Shown piece after piece: positions 44,554-57,065 of a stretch of 64,000 nt of DNA. The notes under the pieces were generated by a model. The model was not told the DNA's origin. It was given only the letters and a program-made list of their open reading frames with translations, and ran no database searches. Source of the DNA: Pseudisothecium myosuroides (Eukaryota > Streptophyta > Bryopsida > Hypnales > Lembophyllaceae); contig OX637288.1 in assembly GCA_951799445.1 (NCBI GenBank), forward strand, positions 2,296,501 to 2,360,500. The letters are read 5' to 3'. The position numbers and the translations under genes are program-made. How positions within the stretch are numbered: the first letter of the stretch is position 1; each line of letters begins with the position of its first letter.

Positions 44554-44840
44554 TGGTGCTTGAATTTGGTTGCATTACATGAGGAAGTGTAAAAATTTGT
44601 CTTTCTTGACAACTTCTAATTTAAAAGCGTGTTCATGCTTGTTAGCATTGCCCAAGGAAGTGGAGTATTTGACTTCTTTGAAAAGCCTCCCTTTGGATGG
44701 ATGTGCAAGCTTGACGGCATAGTTAAAGAAAGTGGGGAACTTAACTTTTTCAACAAGTCTCAATTAGGGTAGGTGGTCAAGGTTGGCAGTATTGCAAAAG
44801 GAAGTAGAGAAGATATTTGTTTGATCAAATTCAATGTAAA
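44554..44840 (+). pseudogene. Decayed LRR units downstream of the copy B stop
   Basis: About four further 72-bp units remain recognisable (GCATTGCCCAAGGAAGTGGA, CCTTTGGATGGATG and similar) but contain stops and small indels. The array was therefore once longer, and the present stop is secondary. Confidence 0.7.
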
Positions 44841-45573
44841 TGGATGTATTTTATTAAGTTCCTTTGCAAAGAATTTGAGATCATGCATATCTTCAATATA
44901 AATTATATGTGGAATAATTGTTCAACTTAGAAGTCTATGTATTGGCTAAAATGTCCCTACTAACTTCTTTGGTTAGTCTTGAAGGCAATTTTGTTTGCCT
45001 TTAAGATGATTATTATAGTGGAATGGGTTATAATGGATGCAATGTGACTCCCATATGGGGCGGATGGGCCTTGCATGAAAGTAAAGGCCCTTTCAAAATT
45101 GAATAGGATCTGTGTTTAGAGTGTTTTATAAAATTGAAGCTATCATTGTAAAGTTCAATCCAATGACAAATTACAATTTTGATTTGCAAAAAGTTTTAAT
45201 GTGTAGAGCTAAACTTTGAATTGAATACACAATTTATTGTAGATGATGTACATGATTTAGTTTTAGAGCTTTAGAAGACATCTGTATTATAGGTGATAGA
45301 TTTTAGGTGACATCCAATGTAACAACCCGTATTTTTATGTTAGTAATAACGTCCAACACAACATTTTGAAGATTGAAGTCATCGGGTTTATATAATTCAA
45401 AGGGTTCATATAATTCAAAGGGGGGATATTTTATATAGTATGTAGAGCTACTATAGGGTCCATAAAATACTACATTACAACTGAAAAATGACGTTCAAAT
45501 CAACAAAAAAATCAACAAATTTCTATGGAATTGGATATTGTACTGACTATTTTCACAATTTTTTATTCATTCT
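44841..45573. other. 3' flank of copy B with a transposon fragment
   Basis: At about 45284-45380 a phrase (AGGTGACATCCAATGTAACA, then TTATGTTAGTAATAACGTCC) matches the inner part of the CACTA element at 50243-51694. No gene seen. Polyadenylation signals are not resolvable. Confidence 0.4.
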
Positions 45574-47382
45574 GGGTGAATGCAAGAAACACCTATAGTA
45601 TTTTGCATCATACCTTGCGTTTTGATAGTTTTTTGGCCATAACTTTTGCGTTCTAGCTCCAAATGACTCAAGATTTATAGATTAGATACTCATGACTATT
45701 ATACACCTTGCCTAATTTTTTTGTAATTTTCAAAAATAGTTTATTGTCCAAAAATAGCCCCCAATTATATGTCACACTTGCCAATTCAGAGGTTTTTAAT
45801 ACTGTTTAGTACCCAAAAAAACAAATTTCAAGCTGAAATTTGGAGGTGTGGTCTTCTAGTAGACTTGTAGCTATGCAAGGAAAGAATTCTAAAAATAGTT
45901 AATTGTATATGGTGTGGAAGTCCACAAATTGCGCTTCTTTCTACTATTTTGAAACATATAAAATATTATTTTGGAGTTTTTTTGGGTGAATGACCATCTC
46001 CATAGATTTGTTACAAATGGCCAATTTTTATTTTATGTATTTAATTTTGTTTCCTATTTTTAACTAATTTATACATCGAGATAGCCATTTTTTTGAGATT
46101 TGACACTTTTTTAATTCTCTAGCTTAAAGAATTTTTCTATGCATTTATTTTGGTGGTTACCTTCATCTTAAAGGTGTATACATTAGCCTTTTTTTTCTTT
46201 TAGTTATTTTTCTAATTTTATAGTACTCTAGGGTGATTGCAAGATAGACCGACCGGTTTTGTTATACATTGGCAAAATTGGGTTGTCTTTTGCTATAACT
46301 TTTGAATTATGAATCCAATGCCCAAAACAAAAACCAGAAAGTTTAGATGTCTTGATTGTTATTGTATCCCTTATTTTTCAAAATTTTAAGAAAATCATTT
46401 AATATTTAAAATTCAATTTCTCTAATTTGTCACACTTTCAAAATTAGGGATTTTGAATACTAATGAGCAGCTTAATTTAATGATTTTCAGTTGAAATTTC
46501 TATGGTTCATTCCTCTAGTAAGGCAGTAAGCAAACATATTCCTACCAAAGGGCATCTAAAAATATATTATTTTATATCCTCTACGTTTGTGCAAAGAGGC
46601 CTCCCTTGCGCGCGCACTTGTGAACAATAGAAATGGTTTTGACCTCATTTTTTGGGTTGAAATTCATCACTAGAAAATCCTCCTAAATGGTCTATTTTTA
46701 GTTTTTTTAATAATTTTTTTCCTATTTATTACAAATTAAAACGTCAAACTATGTATTTTTTGGTTAGAATTCTCGAACATAGAGTTTGTTCCAAAAAATA
46801 CATCGTTTGACGTTTTAATTTGTAATAAATAGGAAAAAAAATTATTAAAAAAACTAAAAATAGACCATTTGGGAGGACTTTCTAGTGATGAGTTTCAACC
46901 CAAAAAATGAGGTCAAAACCATTTCTATTGTTCACAAGTGCGCGCGCAAGGGAGGCCTATTTGCACAAAAGTAGAGGACATAAATAATGTATTTTTAGAT
47001 GCCCTTTGGTAGGAATATGTTTGCTTACTAGAGGAATGAACCATAGAAATTTCATTTGAAAATCATTAAATTAAGTTGCTCATTAATATTCAAAAATCCT
47101 AATTTTGAAAGTGTGACAAATTAGAGAAATTGAATTTAAATATTAAATAATTTTTTTAATTAAAAATAAATAAAGGATAAAATTACAATCAAGATATCTA
47201 GAAATAGTTTTTTTTTAATTTTTGGCATAATGTTTATAATTCAAAAGTTATAGCAAAGGACAACTTGTTCTACCCAAGTGTGACAAATAGCGGTCGGTCT
47301 TTCTTGCAATCACCCTCTAGAAGAAAAATCATGAGTACTATAAAAACGCAACAAAATCGGCAAGTGTTTCTTGCATTCATCC
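45574..47382. repeat. Large palindrome, probably a foldback element
   Basis: The arms converge at about 46775. Left arm about 46215-46765, right arm about 46790-47345, near-identical over 400 bp or more (e.g. TTGCGCGCGCACTTGTG against CACAAGTGCGCGCGCAAG). Outermost ends GGGTGAATGCAAGAAACAC (45574) and GTGTTTCTTGCATTCATCC (47382) are also inverted. The left side has about 570 bp with no partner (45640-46200). Transcripts would form a long double-stranded hairpin. Confidence 0.8.
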
Positions 47383-48526
47383 TTCTCCACAAGTTAATAA
47401 AATGTTCACATTATTTTTGTTGATTTGAATAGTACAACAACCAAATTAATAAATTTTTGTTGAATCTTTTTAAATCTTTTGGAATCTTTTGAAAAATATG
47501 AATATAGAATTTAAATTCTAATCAAATTTCCATAGAATATAGTTTGATTTTGAATAGATTTTGAATTTGATTAAAATTCTAACTAAATTTAAAATCTAAT
47601 TCAAATTTGATTCAAATAATTTGATTATATTTAACTTTTCAATTTTGGAATAATCAAATTTGAATAGTTCCAAATTCAAATTGAAATACTAAATAGAAAT
47701 ATTCAAATTTGAAGTATTTAATCCCTATAATTGTTTCATATATTGAGGCCTACAACTACTTCTAAAAAGCAAGGATAAAATCTTCATATATGTTTACTTT
47801 CTCAACAAATTTAACCATAGGATCTAGCTTGTAATTAACTTAATACTGTACACCCTCTTGAAATTTTAAAATAAGAAACCTTACCAATTGCAAGATCATA
47901 ATGTTTGGATTTTAAAAAGAAGTAGTTTTAACTCTTTCCAAATGGTTACATTTCATCTTTCAAACTATATATTTACTCAAAAATGTGTACGTAGATCCTA
48001 CAACTTATGATTTTCCATTATATATTGAAGTAGTAAGTTGAAAATGCATATAAAAAAATACGACATAAAATATTTCATATTCATGCTTGCAAATAAATAA
48101 TAATTAGACAAAAATTGAGAATGATTAAAAATACTGAACTGGTTACAAATTTTGTTATGTATAGAATTGAAGAATCCCAATGCCAATGGTTGTAATGTTG
48201 TAATAAACAATTTGCATCATATCTTTTATTTTTTTTCAAAAAATATTTAAAATTCAATTCAATACAGGACTTCGAAGTTCATTATAGTGTAGACATTCCA
48301 TCCGCTAAACCGCAAACTAAAATGGAATGACTTTCACCTCATAACTTTCACCTTGCTAATAAAAATGGAATGATTCAAAACTTTTCACAAGAATATTATT
48401 CTAGCTAGTCAGCTAGAAAACCAATATCAAATTTCTTTTTCTTCAAAAAGTGTATTTTTTGGATCTGCCATGCCTACCTATGTAGCATAAAAAACTACAT
48501 ATCATACAATATTTTTTTTAATAGGG
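47383..48526. other. AT-rich DNA with a decayed TTAA-family fragment
   Basis: 47850-48480 aligns with part of the reverse-oriented element 57066-57987 ('caatggttgtaatgttgtaataaacaat' region). 47440-47720 is simple A/T-rich repeat. No gene recognised. Confidence 0.45.
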
Positions 48527-49360
48527 TGAGTGTTCACTAGACTGTTGTACTTTACATGTCACAATACAAAAATGGCAAACAACATGATTTTGTACTTGAT
48601 AATACTTAAATTTAAATGCTTTTTTTGCAACTTCCATTTTGTCTTTCCATACACTATATGTATATAGTACCCCAGTGCATTCTTGAATTTGTTGAAAATC
48701 TTCTTTCAAGGTGTTAAATTTGTACCTTGCGGATTTATACTAAAAAGTCATAGTACTATAGATCATGGAAAAGTACAAATTTTGTGGCTTGAGGTGGGTA
48801 CACCCAAAACCGCCACTTTTTGCTATTGAGCCTAGTTACTATAATAAGATTGGTGAAATTTTCATATATTTCTATTGGCAAGTGAAAGGAGGTTCCAACG
48901 CACTAGAAAATGTGGCATTTGGATATTGTATGCAAAAGTTATTAAAGAACAAAGTTTGGTTCCAAAAACATTTCTTTTACATAGGTACAAAATTGATTTT
49001 GAAGATGTTTCCAGAGTAAAGATGGTGGTTTAAGATCAATGGCACATTTCGGTGTACCTACCTTATAAAAACTCACATTTTGTTGTCTTTTCTTCACAGA
49101 AGACAATAAAGTTTTTTCTATTAGAATTTGCAATTAAATCTCTGACTACATCACATATTTGATAAAGATTTGGAAAAGTAGTGGTATTTTAGTTGGCAAT
49201 GGAAAACTTGGTGAAAAAGTATGTTTCCTTAATTGCCTCCAATATTCAAGATGCATGCACCTAATTCTATAATGGCTAGACATCAAAATTCAAAAAAAAT
49301 TGTTTTTTCGCATAAATTTTTTCTGCCACTCTTTGCTTTTTTTAGTACAAAAGCCCTTTT
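48527..49360. mobile_element. Relative of the 62227-63228 element, split by a MITE
   Basis: 48527-48790 and 49065-49360 align in order with about 62235-62800 (shared phrases around CACTAGACTGTTGTAC, CATGATTTTG, CTACATCACATATTTG and ATGGCTAGACATCAAAATT). The aligned halves are separated by the MITE at 48791-49064. No intact ends seen here. Confidence 0.55.
48791..49064. mobile_element. MITE, AGGTGGG family, nested
   Basis: GAGGTGGGTACACCCAAAAC...GGTGTACCTACCT, 274 bp. The body is shared with 16999-17271. The left TA is mutated. Nested in an older element. Confidence 0.65.
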
Positions 49361-49364
49361 AATA

Positions 49365-50239
49365 TATAATATACTTAGAATCAAGGCATCTTGACCGTCA
49401 AAAGTCAACTTTCTAGATCAACGCAATCCTATATTTGCGGTCGCTAAGCCAAGGTACTTTAGCCATCTCTCCATCCAGAGAAGACTTCTTGGCATTTTGG
49501 ATGCACCTTCGATTGTAGAAACCTCCGCATGGTGTACATGGCACTTTCCACGGTCTCTTCCATGTAAAACATTTTTCCATCATCAACTTCGTCTTGCTGC
49601 ATGAAGATTTTCAACAATGCTAAGAGAACCATTTGGAGCAATGGAGCATCAAGAATCTTTTTTGGGGAAATGCAAGTCCTACACTTTTATTGCAGAACCT
49701 TTCATGATCGTGTAAAAGAGTCCCTGGTTTGGCTTCTCTTTGCAGTTGGAGTATATGCCATTGACAAATTCACCATTGTGCCAAAGATTCAAAAATTAGT
49801 AATCGTTGTGTACTAACTTTGCTGGCAATCGAGGAGGTGTAGGTTCATAGTAGATTCTAGTCAAATTCAATTCATCTAGGAGGTCCTATTTGCAAACATG
49901 AAGTATTTGTGACTTCAAGATAAAATAAAATGTTGCACTGCTATTGATTGCCAATAGAAATCTGGATGTGTTTCATGATGAGACTATTGCATTATTGGCA
50001 GTGAATGTGAGTAAATTGATTTGATAGAACAATCTTGTTGATGGCATGAATTCTATCGTGTGCTTTGGATATAGTTTTAGGTTGAAATCATCTTGTTGAC
50101 GCTCTAAATGTAGTCGTTGGTTTTCCGTCAATAGAATGATTAGTTGATGGATCGTTTATTTTTCTAGATAACGGTGTCTATGCAGAGTAGGTGTAAGTCA
50201 CCAAAGAGACACATGGCCAACAGTATAATTCCTATGGGC
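49365..50239. other. Intergenic with a weak coding-like stretch
   Basis: A minus-strand frame (49459-49641) encodes KIFMQQDEVDDGKMFYMEET and more, and looks somewhat protein-like, but no family, start or splice partner is recognised. Confidence 0.25.
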
Positions 50240-50277
50240 AATCACTATAAGAAAACCATGTTTTAAGTGACGTTTAA

Positions 50278-51198
50278 CCTTTTAGGACCGTTTGTCCCCT
50301 CGGGGGACAATTTGGGTCCGAGTAGGTTCCTATTGTCTCAATTTGTAGTAAAAAATTTGGGAATTTTTTGAGGTTGTGTATTTTTGCAAGAGCTTTGTGG
50401 ATATATATTTTTTATTTAAATCAGTGCCCGAGAGCAAAAATTATGGCACAATAAGCCAAAAACAAAGATTGGCGGGCAGCCAAAAAACCCCACAAAAAGT
50501 CAAAATGATTTTTTTTAATTTTTTTTCCTAAAATATTATATTTTTGTCTACACATGAAGCTTTGATTCATTCAATTTGGACTTGTGATGAAAAAATTATG
50601 GACAATCTTAGTTTCTTGGACAATCTAAGCATCTTCTTGAAAAAATAACCTATAGGATTCATTTTTGAATGCAATTTTTACAATTTTCCAAAAAAAACTG
50701 TTGGACATGGTTAAATTTGCTTGCTAGAACAATCTCACTGTTGGAATTATTGTGTTTCAACTCCATCTTAGAGTTATCAATGTTTTTGTTTTTCCTTCAT
50801 TCTTGAACCTACTTCTGCTTAACAATTTTTTAATGAGTGAAAATTAAGTTTTTTTTTCTTGAATTTTTTTTCCTATATTCTCAACTCAAATATGCAACAT
50901 AAAAAGTTAAAAAATCAAAATCACTAGTACAAAAAATTTAAGTTAAAAAGATTCAAAGCCAAAAAATCTAGTCATAGAAGGTATAAATTTATTTTTCTTT
51001 ACTTTGGATGCAAATCTTTTGCAATCCATGTGGTCAATTTTTTTGAAATTTCTTCCATACGTACTTATTCTAGTCTAGTATAAGATCCTACGGTTAGATA
51101 TGCAAAAAAACATAATTTTTAAAGTTTTTTTCTCTTTGCAATAGAAATGGCAATTTCAAGTGTTGTTTGATGGAAAAAAAGCCTCGGTCCTTTAGGGA
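50278..51198 (+). mobile_element. TTAA-target, piggyBac-like element, copy 4 (nested)
   Basis: TTAA (50274-50277), CCTTTTAGGACCG..., ending GGTCCTTTAGGGA then TTAG. 921 bp. More diverged than copies 1-3, with the right target site mutated. It sits 35 bp inside the CACTA end. Confidence 0.75.
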
Positions 51199-51319
51199 TT
51201 AGTATAACAACCTGTATCTAAGTTGATGGATTTTAGTTGACATTGAATATAACAACCTAAATTTTTATGTCAACAATGACGTCCAATGTAACATCTTGAT
51301 CTTACATTGGATGTCATTG

Positions 51320-51611
51320 CATTAGAGGAGAATTGAAGGGTCCAAGAGACTGCGAGTTCTTGGGCTGTGGAAACTGTGGGAACGGCCTGGGAATGGCCAG
51401 GGAAATGTAATCTGACGTGGCCAAGAGACTGCCATGTCAGAAATTAATATTTAATTAATATTTTAATATTTTAAAAAAATATATAATTTTTTAAAATATT
51501 TTAATATAAAAAATAATTTTTTTAATTTTTTATTATTTTAATATTTTGATGGAACTGCGCTGGTTCACAACCCCAAAATTGTCTCTTGGATCCCTCAAAT
51601 CTCTTCTAATG
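51320..51611. mobile_element. TIR element CATTAG...CTAATG (nested)
   Basis: CATTAGAGGAGAATTGAAGG at left and CTCAAATCTCTTCTAATG at right, 292 bp. The body is shared with 1600-1895 (GGAACG/CTGACGTGGCC block). No flanking duplication (cattg / actca). Confidence 0.7.
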
Positions 51612-51697
51612 ACTCAGGTTGTTATATTTGATGTCACCTAAAATCCGTCAACTTAGAATCTTAGACATAAAAAAAACTCTAGTTTCTTATAGTGAAT

Positions 51698-52755
51698 AAT
51701 CTGGCAACAGTTCACGATCTATGGGAATAGAAAGTTCGTATGAATTAGATTGGGAGAATTATTTTGCTCATCCAAAGATCTAGTAGGACAATCAAGGAGT
51801 TAAAAAAAACCCTAAAGCCTCCCATTTCAAATGTAGGGATTTGAAAAAGGCATTGTAGGTAAACAGGTGGTTCATCCCTGCGTAGATTAAGGATAGGTTA
51901 GGTTTTTAGGAGGTTAGAGCTGGATGATGAAGATTATTGGGGTGATTGAATGCCCCTTTGGTGTCTATTTCCTATAAAACTAGGATAACTAGATGGTTTA
52001 ATTAGAAAATCTACCTTTTGTTGTATGGTTAGGACAAAAGTAACAATAATTTATTTGCTTTGTATTCTCTTCCTAACAATATGACCATGTATTGAAATAT
52101 GTTTTGTATGGGCATGCAATATTGAATTATTAACTAGACAAAGGCAAGATTAATTATCACTTGAAATAGGAGTGCAAAGATTGTATATGAATTCATTACT
52201 ACTATAATGAAATGGAAGTTGAAGTCAAACCAAAATTCAAATTTCTTTTTTGTTTTTCACTTGAAAAACTTCTTCAGTGCAATACATTGTTAGGATCACT
52301 CTTATACACTAATTTTTTCTATTATTGTTGTTTGCACTTAAAAAAATTGAGCACTCACATTCCAAATGACACCAACTAATTATATCATTCTCCTTCATTT
52401 GAAACAAAAAAAAATCATTTTTTTGAAAAGATTCATTGCCTCTATTTTTCAAAAGCATGCATTGGACTAAACTTCTTTTTGTTTTTAAAACAAATGGGAA
52501 AAATAACCCTTCTGCTAGAATGTTTGAAATTCAATATAAAAGAATCTAAGGTAATATTAGTTCACTTGGATTAGTACTTAATGTATTTCTTATATGTACT
52601 TTCAGTACTTACAAAATATTTTTTCATTATTATGGCCGCCACGGAATTTCTGAGATCCTATTATTCCAGACCGCCGAGATGGCGCAAGACTGCTTCTTCA
52701 CCACCGATGTCAAGGTTGTCTCTTTCATCTATTTTCCATTTTTTTGCCGCCATGT
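51698..52755. other. Intergenic; small coding-like scrap before a transposon
   Basis: 52633-52740 encodes MAATEFLRSYYSRPPRWRKT and more, then runs into the TTAA element. The surrounding sequence distantly resembles 62775-62880, so it may be part of a degraded mobile element. No product assigned. Confidence 0.3.
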
Positions 52756-52759
52756 TTAA

Positions 52760-53680
52760 CCCCTAAAGTCCCGTTGTCCCCTCGGGGGACAAAATGGATT
52801 TCGGGCAGGCTCTTACGGTCTCAATATTTGTCATAATTTTATGAATTTTTGTGTGAAGATAGAGCATCACATTAGCTCTCTGAAAATGTAATTTTTATTT
52901 CAATCGGTGCCTGGGAGCAAAAGTTATGGCACAAAACCCCAAATTTTAGTTCAGTGGGCAGAAAAAAACCCTCACAAAAACTTTAAATTAAATTTTTTTT
53001 AAATTTGTTTCATACAGATTTTATTTTTATCTACATGGAAAGCTTTGATTCATTCCATTTGGATTTGTTATGCAAAAGTTATGGACATTCTTATTTTTTG
53101 GGCAATTAGAGAATCTTCTTGAAAAAATAACTTGTAGGATTCATTTCTGAACCCAATTTTGACAATTTTTCAAAAAAAAAGATTTCACAAGGTTAAGATT
53201 TCTTGCTAGAACAATCTCACCGTTCAAATTAGTATATTTCAACTCTATCTTAGAGCTATTAATGATTTAATTTTTCCTTCAATCTTGAACCTACTTCTAT
53301 TTAACAATTTTTTAATGAGAGAGAACTAAGTGTTGTTTTTTTTAATTTTTTTTTGTAGATTCTCAACTCAATTCTTCATCATATAAAATTAGAAATTCAA
53401 AATCATTAGAGCAAAAATTTTAAGTTAAGAAGGTTCAAAGCCAAAAAATGTAGTTGAGCAAGGTGCAAAAAAACTTGATTCCTTCACTTTAATTGCAAAT
53501 ATCTTGCAATCTACATGGTCAAAGTTTCTGAAATTTCTTCCACACATTCTTGCACTAGTCTAGTACAAGATCCTACGGTTAAATATGCAAAAAATACATA
53601 AAATTTTTTTTTTGCTCTTTGCTATAGAAATGGCAGTTTTGAGTGGTTTTTGATGGAAAAATGGCCTGGGGCTTTAGGGG
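52760..53680 (+). mobile_element. TTAA-target, piggyBac-like element, copy 5
   Basis: TTAA on both sides (52756-52759, 53681-53684), CCCCTAAAGTCCCG start, GGGGCTTTAGGGG end. 921 bp, no transposase. Confidence 0.8.
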
Positions 53681-53684
53681 TTAA

Positions 53685-54528
53685 TTCGTCTCTCTCCCTT
53701 AGATACAACTGTTTGCAGCTTGAAGAATTTGATCTCTTGTCTCTCTCATCGAGTCTCTTGATGTAGACTCTTTCCTTCTTTCTTGTTGTATCAGTTTCTA
53801 CACTGCACATTCACTCTAACTCCACATTCTATGTCATTGAGTGTACACTAGACCTCAATTTTGCCCTCTTCCCTATTGTATGCTGCTTCAATGTGGTCCA
53901 CAAGACTTGTTCATAGAAGATTCATGAGAGACCAGGCCTTCCATAGCTATTGTTCTAAAGTTGATGTGTGGTCTCTATTTCCATTTATAAAAGATGTCTA
54001 AGTTGACCCATTGCCCTGGTTTGGTCCAAAAATTGATTACTTCCTATTTCCCTACTAGTGAGACGTACTCTAAGTTTCTCTCTGTTTCAATCGCTCTATT
54101 GGTCTCTTTTTGTTCCAAGTGCACAAGTGATTCTAGATTTTTGGATATGTATCCAAAACTCTACAGTCCAAGAAAGGGAAGAGCAAATTCTATCTAGGCC
54201 TCTGCAACACTATAGAAGAGTCTTCTAGGCATTCACTTTTTAAAACTACATTTTCTTATTGATTCGTATAGTAATCCCACTACTAGCTTTGAATATAAAC
54301 CATTTCTTTTTGACATGAGGACTTCAACTACTGCTAGCTATGAATCTATTGTGTTCAGATAATGCCGACAGTCCTCTTAATATGGTGAATTTTTGGTACT
54401 TTTGGTACTCTGTTGGTGAATGCTTTGTTTCCTATTTAATACTCTTTAATCATGTTAGCCTCCCAACTCTTCAATTATATACTTTGATATAGAGTAGATG
54501 ACTGACGACTGTAATCTGTAATTGCCAA
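53685..54528. other. Intergenic, nothing recognised
   Basis: A pyrimidine-rich start (about 53685-53850, TCTCTC tracts) is the only notable composition. No gene seen. Confidence 0.3.
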
Positions 54529-55369
54529 ATGTCTTTATTTGATAGGCTTTCTTTTGTGGGCAATGTTGCAAAGAGGCAATGTTCAAAGCATGGCATTAGT
54601 TGTGCCGGTCCAGCTGCTAGGCTAACTGAGGCTCGTTTGAATGAAGAACTTCAAGCTACAATTGCAGAGAATGTCAAAGAGAGAAAGGCTCGTCAAAGAG
54701 CGCATGATAGATAAAGAGTGGAGGAGTCTCAATGCAACTTCTACCACATGCTCCTATACATACTGAAGTGAAGGACTAGCTAACACTGAGGGACTTGAAT
54801 TGCCGATCCCTACACTTAGCATAGAACATATTTGAAGAATTGAGAGGTTGTCCGGGTTGATCTAGTAGAAGGGATGTCATGGAAAAGGTCTTACGCCATG
54901 ATATTGTTGCACCTTTAATTTGCTATCTGTGTACTATCGCAAGCCACAAGGAACAAAGGTGATTCATTCTTTCTTTGAGAATTTTAAATATGAATTGCAA
55001 TTAGTGAAGGTGGCCAATCCAAATGAGCTTTTAGCAAAAAAGAGTGTTTTGCTATATGCTGCAGTGAATTTAGGGACTGAGGAAATCAAAGGGTTGTTAT
55101 AGATTTTGGATACAACAACTAGGAGCATTAACCTTGCTTTGGCAATAAGGGTCTTTACAGCTGATGGCAAGATATAGTGCCAAGACTTAGATTGAAGAGA
55201 CAAAAGAGGAAGGGGTTATTTGACTACATCAAACGATGTTTCTTTGTTTGGTCGAATGGTCAAACAAAGGTTTCACCAAACAAAAAAGACATTATCAAGC
55301 ACAGAGTTCGACATGTGGAGTGGATTGAGCCTCATCCTACTCATTATCTCTATAAGACTCAGGTAAATC
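54529..55369 (+). pseudogene. Remnant of an unidentified protein-coding region
   Basis: Three protein-like stretches lie in order: 54540-54714 (AKRQCSKHGISCAG..., then a charged helix ending KERKARQRAHDR), 54920-55102 (YYRKPQGTKVIHSFFENF..., ANPNELLAKKSVLLYAAVNL) and 55200-55368 (KRCFFVWSNGQTKVSPNKKD..., HVEWIEPHPTHYLYKTQ). The last ends at a GTAAAT donor. Stops and frame changes separate them. I do not recognise the family; a decayed host gene or transposon protein is possible. Confidence 0.35.
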
Positions 55370-55554
55370 TCATTTTTAAAGTATCATTTTTATAGTTGCA
55401 TTGCTTTGTGTCCTTGTTTGATAATTCTGAATCTACAATAGGTCAGACATATAAGAATGAAGTTTATTTCATATATTACATGTATGTTTAGTACATGAAA
55501 TGAAAATTTTAGAAGTATAAAACAATATTGCACCAACCTTCACTATGTACAACA

Positions 55555-55904
55555 AGGTTGTCCGGGTCACATCACATCACAACGTTAGGATGTCATGATG
55601 GTGACGTGACGTAACCTCCAAAATCTGTCATGATAGAATATTTTAATTATTTTGATAGAATATGATAAAATTCTCTAAAAAGAACAACATAAATTTAGCT
55701 AACATGTTAAATAGTAGTGGTATATTTGATTTTCCATCCATATTTGTCAAAATACAAAATTTAAAAACAAAAAAAATCTGGAATTTAGGATTTAGGGTTA
55801 GAATTGTTAGAATTCCTATATAATCTTGATGGAATCATGACATGTCACATGACATCATGATGTAAAAAAACAAAGTTACATCAAGGATCAGGATAGACAA
55901 CCCT
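55555..55904. mobile_element. Possible TIR element with GGTTGTC ends
   Basis: Left AAGGTTGTCCGGGTCACATC, right GGATCAGGATAGACAACCCT; the outer 8 bp are inverted and inner similarity is weaker. Several CATGACATGTCACATGACAT-type words inside. No clear target duplication. Confidence 0.35.
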
Positions 55905-57061
55905 AATGTACAGCATGTTAGCATGTACAAACATTTTTTAGATTAAATGCTTTCTACTCTGTATATATGAAAATACAACATGTTTTATACTACAAGAGCT
56001 TCCTAAATATGTTCTTTACTAATATTTTCCTTATTGAATACTATTGTATTGATACCTATGAGTGTTTCTAACTCCACCTTTGAGCTAGAAAGTTACAGAC
56101 AAGTTTTAATGACTTTTTTGATTGATTTATCCTAAGGGTGTCTAGGTCTAGTTTAATTTGCGCCTTTCAAGCAATGCACGCTCTATTTGTAATATTTGTA
56201 ACCTAAAACAAACCTAAATCACTCAAAAACACCTTAATTGTTAAAAATTTAGAGTCTTTGGCTAACCAGGCCAAGTGCTGAACTTAAAAATAAAATCTAA
56301 ATTAGAGAAAAAATAACCTAGCCTAACCTGTAAAGCATAATTTTCCATTTCTAAAATGGCAAGATAAACTAAAGTCAAACTTTCCTAGCAAAAGATATCA
56401 AATGATGAAGTTCTAACTTTCAACTAGCCTAGAGAACTTCATTAATCAATTTCTAATAGTAAACTAATCCAAAATACATTCAAATTTTAGGATTAGATTT
56501 CTAATTAATTTTACTTGTTAATTTTGAAATGTAACCTATTTTTGCCCTAAGATAAAAAACTTCATCCACCTTTATCTTCTTTAAAAATGAAAGTGTAGAT
56601 TGGTTTTAGAATCTTTAGAAGATGACCTAAAAGGTTCTAATTTTAAAATATTCTTTAGTGGTTTCCAAAAGATTTTTCTTAATTATTTTCTAATCAATCC
56701 AAAATTGAAACTTTTATTCTAAATTTTTTACTATTTTTACTATTTTTAAATATTTAATTAAAAAAATAACAAAATACCTTTACAACAAGATAAAATATAA
56801 AATTACTAACTTCCTACGTAAAAATTATTAATGGATGAAGTTTTACCTTTAATTGATAATTTAAAACTTCATTCACAAATTACTACTAATTTAAATGGCA
56901 AAATCATTTCTACTTTAACCTAAAAAAATTTAATTTTATCTAGATTTTTAAATTTCTTTTAAGATTTTTTTTAGATTCTTTTGGATGAGATTACTAAATT
57001 CTCATCCAATTTTACTATTAAAGTCCATTCACACGTAATTTTCTTATTTTTTGGTTGTTTT
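55905..57061. other. AT-rich intergenic, nothing recognised
   Basis: No gene, tandem array or transposon end found. Confidence 0.3.
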
Positions 57062-57065
57062 TTAG

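Larger units (their letters stand above)
50243..51694. mobile_element. CACTA element carrying two other transposons
   Basis: Ends CACTATAAGAAA and TTTCTTATAGTG, flanked by AAT on both sides (50240-50242, 51695-51697), the 3-bp duplication of CACTA elements. Inside lie a TTAA-family element (50278-51198) and a CATTAG-family element (51320-51611). Without them only about 240 bp remains, including an inverted pair around TGATGGATTTTAGTTGACAT and ATGTCACCTAAAATCCGTCA. Confidence 0.8.
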
